Assembly (NCBI RefSeq): GCF_035046485.1
Contig: NC_085138.1
Coordinates: forward strand, 18,977,440 to 19,041,439
Direction of reading: 5' to 3'
Length of the DNA: 64,000 bases
DNA from: Aedes albopictus
Lineage: Eukaryota; Arthropoda; Insecta; Diptera; Culicidae
The first letter of the stretch is position 1, and each line of letters begins with the position of its first letter. The position numbers and the translations under genes were made by a program. Under the pieces are notes generated by a model. It had not been told where the DNA came from, did no database searches, and saw nothing but the letters and a program-made list of their open reading frames with translations. Positions 25,301-37,300 of the stretch are shown piece by piece.

Positions 25301-28300
25301 TAATTAGCTTAATGATGCGCAACAGAAAAAATGGATTCAAATTTACTTCGCAGCTGCAACTTCGCATGTGCTTCTAGCGACGACTTCGATTTGGTGGTGC
25401 GACGATAATATTTTCTTAGAATGTTTTTGCGCTAATTATAATCCTGTCTATTTTTGGCGAATGTTTTGGTCTAGTCGGTGTTTACCGACAAAATTCCACC
25501 CAGAACACTTGTCTAGAATCTGTATGAAGGGATTTTTTGCAATCGTAAGTATAATGACAGTTTGATTCCATACCGGAAAGTTGGATTTCTATGTTGTGCC
25601 CATGTGTGCCGGATTGTGCCGGCATGTGTGCCGAGATGTGCCGGCATGTGTGCCGGGCACAATGTGCCGAGTGACCAACCCCTTGAATCTGAATAGCCTT
25701 TGAAATAGCGTGCATTTTTGTGTATGGAAAAATTCACGCTAGTGTTCGTGTTTTGAAATGACACTTATCCTTATAAAGAGCTATATTTGCGTACGCCACC
25801 TTGAAATCGATGAACAGGTGGTGCGTTCGGACCTAGTATTTGCGGCATTTTTGGAGGACTTTTCGCACGGTCAAGATGTGGTCCATTGTCGAGCAGCCGT
25901 CAACGAAGCCGGCTCGATATTTAACTTCCCACAAACTAATTTTCTTTGGGTAAAAGACAATATAAGATAATCTGAGATAGCACTGTGGGCGACATTCAGA
26001 ATTGTAATCGCTCGGAAGTTCTCACACTCCAACTTGTCACCTAGCTTGTGTAACTTGTCACCTGCCCCTTATTTCCACTCCTCCGGAAAGGTGTTTAGGC
26101 TCCTAGATCCGAACTGTTAGCCGATGCAGGCAGGTGGCCTATTCTATCGGGCCCATCTTGATGCGTTCAGCTCCGATAACATCCGTATCCGCTGACTTGT
26201 TGCTCTTGAGGTGCTGGATAGCATCATTTATTTCCCTCAACGTGGGAGCTGGCTCGTTGTTGCTCCCTGCTATACTGAACTGACGTAGTAATTTCTTCCG
26301 CTGTCTTGCGTCCTCCATGTCTGCACTTCCCGTGTTCGTCGTAGTGCTGCTTCCACATTTCGATCGCCTCACGTCCATCCGTCAAGATGCTCCCATCCTT
26401 AGGGATTGCAGTAGTGTAGTAGGGTAGCGAGCCACTTGGGCAGTGGCCGGTATTTTGGGCACTCTTCGCTATAACTCAGTCAATTCCAAACCAATTGACT
26501 TGAAATTTTGTACACGGTATCAATTGACTTAAAATTGGTTGAGTTATAGCAGAAAAGTGCCCAAAATAGGACCCCTGCCGAGATGGTTCCATTTCCCTAT
26601 GGCAAGAGGCTGAATCTCGTTGCCAGCCTTTACCGTGCAAAAAGTTGGCGCGGCTAGAATTTGAACCCATGCCCATCCGCTACTTGTCTACTACGTCTGT
26701 TTGTCTGTGCTATTACTTACGTAAAACATATTGCGACATTTGCACCCATTTAGACTCGGCCGAAATTCATTATCATCACAGTCGAATTTCGCACACGACT
26801 TCGCAGTGGCTGGCATGAACAAGTTCGGTTGAGTTCATGACAGGGACATCGGATGCACTACGTGTAAACAAAATTAGTTTGATTAGTGTGAAATGTCGCT
26901 GGGAAATGATGATTCAGCGGATTCTCAAATTATCACAGAAGTCTAAACATTAATGAGAAACCCAATAAAACAATTAACAATTATTGATCTCAACGAGTTT
27001 ATTCATTTAATTCAAGCTTGACAATGTCAAATAATTATCCCCAAATCTTATTCCAAAACTCAGCGGTTTTGTTGCTTGCATGGGCTACGGCTTCGTCGAC
27101 CTTTGCGCGTTCCCATTTCACCTTAATCTTCTCGATCGCGTCGTCAACAGACTGTTTTGCGTTGTCCAGGAGTTCTTCTGTATGGTTGGCAAAGTTTTGG
27201 ACCGCTGCATTTTTCTCAGTCTTCTCGATTGCGGACGTTATCTGATGCTTCGTTGCGTTGTAGAAGCCAACAGTTGCATTACGTCCAACTGAAGTCGCTT
27301 CGAGGATGTCATCCCAGTACACATAAAAAAGGAAGCTGGCCACTACCAGCACCACCAGTACCATAAGTTTGATGCAGCACTGTGTAAGTTGAAAAAGCCG
27401 TACTCCACAAAGAACAGCTGTAGCGCGACCTGCAGCTCCCAATGGTTTTCCCAAACACTTGAAACACCCGATACAACATCTTATACAATCCGCTCGCAGA
27501 ACATTCGACATGATCTCTCACGTAAATTCTTTAGTAAAGTTCCAATGAAACAATCAGAACTGCACTTTGCCGGTGTATAGATGACAATGAGCTTTTTCAT
27601 TTGACATCTTATGCCGTTTTTCTTTTTGTACCTGCACGGAGAAACTGAAAAACTCAAAATTAGGTACTTTTAAACTCAATTTTGAGTTCTTTTTCGTCTC
27701 CCTTTTCATGCGCTCTTTCTAATGTTGTCAGAGAGTGAAGAGAGAAACAGCCCAACTTTTGCAGTTCAGTGCGTCAAGCCAAAACTGAGTTTCTAGCACA
27801 GTACTCAAATTTGAGTGAATACAACCTAGTCAAAATTTCGGTTGGGTGAAAAAAACCTAAAATTAGGTATTCCTTTCACATGGAAGCAAGCGGGAACAAC
27901 CCAACAAAAACATCGATTCCATCAACTCAAAAGTGGCTTGACGCACGCAACCCCGAAGTTGAGTGGAAAGAACTCACTTTTGGGCAGTTTCGTCTCTCCG
28001 TGTGGGTTGGAACAATAGAGATAATAACTCTATTGTTGGAACTGAGGCGGAACTGGGCGGAAAATAGGTAAACGTAAACAATCAAACGTGAAACAAACTC
28101 AAACAAACTTTAGTACAAGCGAAACCGAAGTCGGGTTGAGGGTAGTACGCACCTGATAAGTACTGCAGTACATGTAGAAAAAGATAGGCCAAGGAACGGT
28201 CAAGAAATGATTACACTGTTAAAATTTCTTGAGCGGTCCGCAGCTGGAAAGAAATGAAAATTGTGTAACGCTCGTAATGCCTTCCGGGCAAATCAAATGG

Positions 28301-31300
28301 AGCTGCCAAATTTCCTTGCGGAAAAATATTCCGTTCAATTCAGTAACAAATTTTGAAAACCACGTATAATCAATGCACTAAGGGCCAGAATCGCAATCTA
28401 GCGGAACTAAATTAATTACTCCAAAACGAAGCATTTCCGACACATGGTGTCTTCGACAAAGTTTTTTGCCGTCAGCAGAGGCATCTATTGCTTAGAACGT
28501 AATAGTTCGCAACACGACCGCATAGGTGGCGCCACCATCTAACTTCTTTGTTTTACGTTCTAGAGACTTGGCGTCTTCAGCAAAGTTGTTTATTTTGGCA
28601 AAATAAACAACTCTTTCTTAGACGTCAAAATTCCACAGCCTACTGTTTTCGAGTTATTTAAAAAATAGAAACCAATCAATGAAAAAACAGTTTTTTAAGC
28701 TTATTTTGACATTTTTTACTAGAAACCACGTGAGTTTAAATTTTTTCCTAATGCATGTGTGTCAAACCAAACACATTGTATGGGAATATGTTGAATATTA
28801 TCATTAAAAACTCAAAATAAAAATACAAATTCGTAAAAATAGTGTGAATTTCAAGCCTTAATATCTCACAAAGCGCAAAAAATCGCAACTTCAAATTTTC
28901 AGCAAATACGAAGCAATACTAGGTGAACATACTTTAAAAAATTTGGAGAGGTATTTTTTGGTGTTTTTGAAATAATAGCTTTTTAGTAACAGTATAAATA
29001 TATGTAGTGTCAGCATGTAACTTTTTACTGTTACACATTAGAGAGTTTATGTCTTCGAAAAAGTTGTTCATTTTGACTAAATAAACAACTCTTTCTTAGA
29101 CGTCAAAATTCCATGGCCTACTGTTTTCGAATTATCTATATATATAAAAATGCAGTGGCATACGTGGGACCGCGCATAACTTGCGAACTGGTGGCCCGAT
29201 TTGGGTCGTCTAAGTTTTGTTCTGTTAGTTTTCACCCAAGGAAGGTTTATGAGGCTTAAAACATGGGAAAATTAAGAGTTGTTGAAAATCGGGTTTTCAT
29301 ACATTTTGAACGGGGACTTGGGTGCTTGCGTGCTTGGCTAGGGGCTTGAAACACCGACTAAACCGACGTGCCACTCGATTCCGAGACTTGACCGAAAACA
29401 TTACACGGTAAATTCAAATTGCAGTGATCGCTAGTGTCAAATTGAAAGTGACGTTTAGCCCGTCATGACATTTATACAGCCGGCGTCGCGGCGTCTTGAT
29501 CAAACGCTGTGTAAACAAAAACACGTGATGGCCAGTATTGTCAATGTGTAGCTTCGTGTTGCCTCAGAATGGAGCATTACGGCAATTACGGAATACTCAA
29601 GAATTTTAGGAAGCTAATTAAGGATGTTATATTAAATGCGTTAAATGTCCCAGCCTGAAAATAAATCCAAACATTGGTGGCTGTTACCATCTGCATACCT
29701 ACTACATTCCCATCCCCATTATGCAAGCGTCGTGACGATGATGCTCGTGCTGCCGTTTTAGTGACGCTGACTGGGCTGACTACTATTTCAACTATTATTT
29801 GGAAAATGATAATCTCCCAGAAGTCAATGCTTATATGAATTAGGCCTAATAATAAATTGTGCTTTCGGAAAATTAAGTTCTGATTGTGATTCTGATTGTG
29901 TTCTGATAAAATCAGCAGAGTGACTGCAGTATGACGAAGGCATGACCACCGACGACGGCGACGCCGCGGAATACAAACAAACACTCTTCGTTTAAACCAA
30001 TCAAAGTATGAAATTCTGTAAGATTATTGAGTCTTTTACGCTCCTAAAAAGCTTTGTTTTGAACATAGTTCGTGAATCTATCTTTTCTGAGTTTATCATG
30101 AGAAATTTTGGTAATTATTATGAAATAAACAGCATTATCCAATCTTTGAAAAATCTGTTCATTCCAGCACACCTATGGGTGGCATTATTTAAGAGTGTTC
30201 GAAATATTTCGGCCAAAATAGTTCTGAACCAAAATCAACAGATGGCGCTAGTTTTCAACGGTTTTTATTTTAAAATTTTGGACGAGAATTTCATGAACCT
30301 TTGCACTAGCTGGCATGTCGGTTCGTCGGTGCTTGAAACGTCAAAAAAACGCAGTAGGCAAGACAAAGTTTGCCGGGTACAGCTAGTTGCATATAAATTA
30401 GATTATATTGAGAAAAAATGACAATTAAACACATTTTGATGCCATAGTATGAACTATTTTTATTGTTTTTACTTTTACGATACATAGTAGGTCATGAACA
30501 TGTCAGTTTCGTGGAGCTACAGTTTCACAATCTTCGACCAACGTCCTTTCCATCCAGGAACAGATCCACGAGCTTTCGACAAGATATTTCGCGCTCTAAA
30601 ATTTAAAAAGGTTGACAAAATTGGTTAAGCATAAAACATTTTGAAAAAGACATGCCAAAAATTAAAAGATATCTTGACCCATGCTGAAATAGTAAACTGA
30701 CATTTGCTTGACCTACTATGTATCGTAAAAGTAAAAACAATAAAAAAAAAGTTCATAGTATTGCATCAAAATGTGTTTTAATATAAGTTTTTATCAATAA
30801 CATCTAGGTTATATACAATAATTCGAAAACAGTAGGCCGTGGAATTTTGACGTCTAAGAAAGAGTTGTTAATTTAGTCAAAATGAACAACTTTTTCGAAG
30901 ACATAAACTCTCTAATGTGTAGCAGTAAAAAGTTACATGCTGGCACTACTTATATTAATACTGTTACTAAAAAGCTATTATCTCAAAAACACCAAAAAAT
31001 ACCTCTCCAAATTTTTGGCAGTATGGTCACCTAGTATTGCTTCGTATTTGCTGAAAATTTGAAGTTGCGATTTTTTGCGCTTTGTGAGATATTAAGGCTT
31101 GAAAATTACACTATTTTTTCAAATTTGTATTTTTATTTGGAGTTTTTAATGATAATATTCAACATATTCCCATACAATGTGTTTGGTTTGATACACATGC
31201 ATTAGGGAAAAATTTAAACTCACATGGTTTCAAGTAAAAATGTCAAAATAAGCTTAAAAAACTATTTTTTCATTGATTGGTTTCTATTTTTTAAATAACT

Positions 31301-34300
31301 CGAAAACAGTAGGCTGTGGAATTTTGACGTCTGAGAAAGAGTTGTTTATTTGGCCAAAATAAACAACTTTGCCGAAGAAACTAAGTCTCTAGGACGTAAA
31401 ACAAAGAAGTTAGATGGTGGCGCCACCTATGTGGACGAGTTGCGAACTATTACGTTCTAAGCAATAGATGCCCCTGCTGATGTCAAACAACTTTGTCGAA
31501 GACACCATGTGTCAGAAATGCTTCGTTTTGGAGTAATTAATTTAGTTCCGCTAGATTGCGATTCTGGCCCTTAGTGCAATGGTGTAGCATTGATTATACG
31601 TCGTATTCAAAATTTGTTACTGAATTATTCCTCAAGGAAAAGTGACATTTCTTCCCCTACTAATCAGATGTCAAAATTCCTTTGGTAATTAGAGGGGTTT
31701 TTTCTGGAGTGCTTTTCTTACCAGGTGCGTACTAGACTTTGGGGTTGAAACTGTGATCTCATCCAGTTCCAACCTGAGACCCAGGTTGGAACTGGATCAA
31801 AAAGAAAAACGGCATTAAAATCAGCTGATTTCTCGGGCCTTTGACAGTTCTCCTATGAAAATGACAGTTTAGCGTTTGCCCCCCCCCCCCCTTTTTTTCT
31901 TTTCTCTTTTTTGGCACAGACCAAGTTGATCCATATAGCCAGGTGTTTTATCAAGTTTTAATACTCAAGCGCTGTTTGCAGATCAGAAGGAATTTCTCAG
32001 CCTATCTTGATGCATGGGAAATTCCTTGCCTGAATCGCTCAAGAAACCGGTTTTTCTTCGATCGCAGTACGCAGTAGCGAAGAAATGACAGTTCAAATGG
32101 CAGTCACCGAAGAAAGTTTCTGCCAGGAATCACTCAAGAAGTTTCTTGTGTGATTCCTTTAGAACTCGAAACTGCGCTTGAAGCGCATGCATTCCCATGC
32201 ATCAAGATAGGCTGAGAAATTCCTTCTGAACTGCAAACAGTGCTTCAAATAATAACGAAACCGTATTGCTGACTGCACCCCAAATTGGACTGACACAATA
32301 GTGTGCACACACCTTCAAAGTGTGATTGCAGCGCAGGGTCACGTCGGATCGAGTTGAGGTCTTCGGTGCACTTATTCCTTGTAAATGGAGGAATAAGTGC
32401 ACCAAAGACGTCGAGACGATCCGAGGCAAATGTGCACTTTTATCACACTTTTTAGACGTACTAAAAAAGTGTGATAGTCCAATTGCCTTCTTTAGTGGTG
32501 TTGAGATAATTCCATATTCTGAATCTGCATGCCAAACTGAGCCGAAATCCAAATTTTCATCAATTTTGGTGCCCGGGAACCTATTTTAAAATCAATTTGA
32601 AATTTGTATGGGAGCGATTTGTCGAATCACCCCTCGTCGCATTTTGTACTGAACGGAGCTATCAAGCAGTTTCCCAGCTGTCAAAAGGTGATTTCAAAAA
32701 ATCTCTTTGAAATTGATTTTAGGTAGCAAAATAAAGTTCTAAAAATCTGAAAAAATCATAGCGGCTCAGAAAAAGGTGCTCTTTTGATAAAAAATAAAAA
32801 AAATCATTGAATTTTTCTTAATTTAAAAACCCAATTTGGGATGTAGTCTGCAATAAAAAAAGCAATGATTTTCTCTTTGTTGTCTGGATTTAAAGAACTA
32901 TGAGCTACATTGAATTTATATAATAAAATAAAAAAATATATATTGTGGATTTACCGGCTACATACTTGTATTCTACCGGTTACTTGAGTAGCCGTTACAA
33001 AGTAGCCGTTTTCATATAAAAATCAACTTGATTGTCAAAAAATGAATGTCGCTGAATAGCTAGTGGCAACGAGGAATAGCGCATACAATAAAAATGTTTA
33101 AAAACATTTTCAAGTTACTCTTTTTATAAAACGGTTACTTTGGATGCCATACTGAAGCGACCGGTAGAATACAAGTAGCCGGTAAATCCACAATATAACA
33201 TTGTTCGGTCACAACTGTTCTTCATCTCCGTATTGCGGTCGATCCAGACTCCAACGACTGAGCGAGAGCAGAACAAAACCATTGTACACGAGCCAACAAA
33301 CCCGAACCCTATTCAAGAGTTAGTATCTATCAGCACATCACCGATATAACACAAATAATTAACTGCGCGCCAATAACATCTAGCTTACTTTCTGTTCGCC
33401 AATATTTATTATTAATTTTAAGAATAAACCACGTTATACTGTTTTAATGTAATTGTGTTAAATACATGTTTGTGAATGTTTTACGAACTCTGACCTGTGA
33501 TTGCAACCAAGAAATACAAATTCGGATAACAAATTTAATGAAGTTGACGACTCATTAAACAAACATGAAATGTATTTCTCTAATAATGTTCAAAAACTTA
33601 TCTTTATTTCCTCTAGGTATTTGGTAATCTGTTTGTACTGATTGTAAGACTTTGTTTTAGCTATTTCAATTATATCTTTTTTTTTTTTTGAAAGGTTTCT
33701 AGCGGCACGCCGACGGACGTAGAAACCTCTCCCATCAATGTGCGCACAATCGTCTCGCGTTTGCGCGGACAACGACAGTTCACTAGGCCTTTGGATAGGA
33801 CAGAGAACGTAATCCTTCAGAAGCAGTTCACCAGCCGTGCACGGAACATGTCGTCACACTGAAAATATCGTCGACGTACCTCCACCATTTCTCCGGAAGT
33901 AAACCTTGCTCTTTTAGCTTGGTTTCTAAATTTGCCATGAAAAGCTCGCATAAAAATGGGGATAGGGGATTTCCCATGGGGGCACCTTTGGTCTGCTTGT
34001 AGAACTGTCCACGGAATTGGAAGTAATTCTCATCCATGCACAGTCTGGCTAAACGTAAATAAGTCCTAACTTTTCCTTTCCAAGCTGCGTCAGACTTTTG
34101 GGGTAGTAACCAATCCTCGAGAAGGTTAAGAGCATCCTTTACAGGGACACTTGGGAATAGTGCTGCGACGTCGAAAGAAACCATAATCTCGTCCTCTTCG
34201 ATGGTTCCTGATTCCAACAACTTTTGGGTGAACTCCTGAGTGTTTTTGACCGAACTGGTGGGGAAGGGTTTTGGCATACTTTGAAACTCTTTGACTAACC

Positions 34301-37300
34301 ATTTAGCCAATTTGTGGGTAGGGGATCCTTCAGCTGAAATAATTTCTCGCATCTCTTGACCGGGTTTGTGAATTTTAGGAAGACCTTTGATCCGCGGAAG
34401 AATGGGATTTGCTTCCTTCAAACGAGCCTCTCCGATGATGGGTTTACAGTCTTTCAGGGTCTTGTCTGTCAGCCTAATTAGTCCGGGTAGTGGGTCTACT
34501 CGTAGATGTCTGTATGGTCCTTCGTTTATCTTCTTCTCCATCTGTTCGTCGTAGTCCTTTTTTTTATCTTTATTATCGAGACTTTCAGCCCGAGGCTGGT
34601 TCGTCTCCGGAGAATTGGGTGAGTCTATTTGTGCTTACTTAATAACCGCTCGATTTTTTTCGCCTGTCTTCGGGACATCCTCTCCCTTTTATCGTTCCAC
34701 GCTTTGATAGCCTCTGTAGTGGCGATATGGAAATCAAGCACCTCCAGGTCGCTCTCACTTTCGCTTTCCTGTTCGACCTCCGGTTCCCCAATGTAGCTGC
34801 GATTGCTCTGCATGTCATCATCAACGGTGATTATACTATCGCCGTCGTCGTCGCCTTCATTTACCGTCTCCGTTTTCTTTTTCTCCTGTGGCTGGTTGTT
34901 GGAATCAGAAGAATGGATAGACAATTGGCGTTTATCAGTCCTCTTCGCAATGTTTCCTCCTTTGTTTTGCCGTTTGCGGGTACCAAAATTCGCTGCGCCG
35001 GCGGTTACTGCCCCGTCCATCCCCGCATCTCCATCATTGATTAATTTGATTTTTGTTGCTGGTGCTGGTTGTTGTTCTCCCCGCCGCTTGTGTACTTCTT
35101 CACTTTGTTGTGTCCGTTTATTCGGGCAGGCCTTTTTAAGGTGGGTTTCAGACTTGCACACGTAACATTTCGGTTTCATACCTTCGAAATATATCCGCCC
35201 TTTCCGACCGCAGAAGATGAGCGCTTCTGGGATCTCTTTCTTAATGTCCATGTACAAGCCGCGGACACCGGAAAACATATTTAGACCAGTGTCTGCTGGA
35301 AAGCGCTCACGCACAACACGTTTCACCGTACCATACGCTCCCAGCACAGCAGACAACTCCGTATCGGTTACCTCCGGTGGGAGATCAAAAACCCGAATGT
35401 AGCGAGTATGACCCGCCGCCACCGACATTTGCACCATCACTTTTTCACCATCAGTGTAGTAGAACGGCAGCTCGCAGCTATTGTTCTCCAGAACAAACCT
35501 CATTGCGTCTTCGCAATTAAAGCGAATGAAGACTGCTTTTTCATCGGATATTTTATAGGCGGTATCCATTTTTGACCGATCACCTTCGAGGGTCTTGACA
35601 AAACGTGCCATGTCCTCGATTGTTGGCTGTGTAGCATTTCCAGGAAATTGAAAGGCTAGTGTGTGTTTTATCACAATTTCTTTCTGCATTTCGTCGTTGA
35701 TTTCTCAACCGCGCGCCCGTTCACAAAGAAATCTAGTATCCGTTGTACAGCGTAGAAAAACACAACCGATCTCAACAAACGTTAGCTGTCGTCGTAGTCC
35801 TTCTTGTCCATAATAACAACCGCGTTACCTTTGTCTGCCTTCATGTAGTATACTGGTTTCTTTTTAAGTTCCGTTACAATCCTTGTCTCGTCCGAATTTA
35901 CCTTACTGCGCTGTCCTGTTTTGATGGCGTCTGCTACGATGTTCCTGGCTGTATTTTGGTCTTTGATGTTAACGTTCTGTGTGATCGCTGTTTCCATGTC
36001 CACGATGATCTGTTCCACGTCTGGCTTCGAAGTAACCGCATATCCTAACCCTTTATTGAGGTGTGTCAATTGTTCCTCTGTGAACTGTTGCGTCGAACGG
36101 TTTACTACGAATCCTTCAATGGATTGAACCATCGGGACAGTAGTGTGGGTGTCCTTCGTCGCACTGGTCTCGTTTCGTAGATTCGGCAGCTTCTTTTTGT
36201 GTAGCCGTCTCTTCCTGTCTGCTTCACATTCCTCTGCTCGCTTTACCTTGGTGAGGAACAATGGGAAGCCTTCCGGATATTCGTTGGCCAACTTCAAATG
36301 CAGGGAATAGCACTTAAGTGTCAGCTTGTCCAACTTGGCGTAGTGGCGTTTGATGGTGTCTGCGATGTACTCTGCTTCGGCTTTCCTGGTGACGCTGGGT
36401 GGGATGTGCTTCTTGACCTTAATCCTATGACTAACGGGTGTTAGTTCCTTTTGACACTTCTTCAGAAATGCCACGTCCTTCTGAATGCTGATGATGGATC
36501 TCTTCAAATCGATGAAATAACTCTGCTCCGTCCGCTTGGTAGCCATGATGATGATGATTAACCTGGGCTTGTTAGGGGAATATCTGTAAATAAAAGAAAA
36601 TCGCGTAGAGGGAAGACAGTTCATCGTTCGAATTCGAGATTTACAGGAAACCTACCAATACCATGCGTGTCATCCCCTATTCGTCGAATCACGCCTTCCA
36701 ACAAAAGATGGCAGCTTTTCACCACATGGTTCACCGAATGCAGACTCTACCTCTAAGCGATGACGGGAAGAATAAGGAACTCACTCACATATTCGAAACA
36801 GCGAAAATCAACGGATACAAGGAGAGGACAATTCAGGCCATCATCGACAAAAAGGAGAGGTTGCGATATCGAGGTTCCCTAACAACTCTTACCCCTATTT
36901 CAGAATCTTTGAAGCGAGTATCAGTCCCCTTCGATCAACACATCACTAATAATTTACGTTCTAGGCTCAGAAATTTCGGGATCGATTTAGTATTTTCTAG
37001 CAGAAGCAACCAGTTGAAGACTTCGTTAGGCTCTACAAAGGATCCGGTTAACACCCTTAACAAGGCTGGCGTTTACAAAATCAGTTGCTCCCATTGTGAT
37101 AAGGTCTACGTTGGTCAAACAAAACGGTCTTTGGAGGTAAGATTCAGGGAACATATGGCGGAAGTAGGAAAGGCTCAGAGGACAGTGAGTAGAGGTTTGG
37201 AATACAGGGGGATGACGAAGGGCCAGAATCATCTACCCAGCATTCAATTCAACATGGCGTCCAATGTTTTGTTTTGATTGCTTAATTCATGGAAAAAATG

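Larger units (their letters stand above)
28134..31747. mobile_element. Long foldback element with about 1-kb inverted arms, split by a Helitron
   Basis: The left arm (28,134-29,134, continuing at 30,387-30,496) is complemented by the right arm (about 30,707-31,747). Matching words include TAGTACGCACCTG, CAATCTAGCGGAACTAAATT, CATGGTGTCTTCGAC, GACGTCAAAATTCCA and ACCTACTATGTATCGTAAAA. Only about 210 bp of loop separates the arms. No protein is encoded. The word AACAACTCTTTCTTAGACGT repeats twice within each arm. The outer limits are approximate. Confidence 0.85.

Noticed and set aside
27558..27579. TATA box and initiator of the nested gene (TATACA and GCAGTT)
   Set aside because: The spacing is about 17 nt instead of 25-30, so the match is probably chance.
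30008..30421. A 137-residue gene inside the Helitron
   Set aside because: It runs out through the Helitron end into the foldback and has no Rep, helicase or other recognisable motif.
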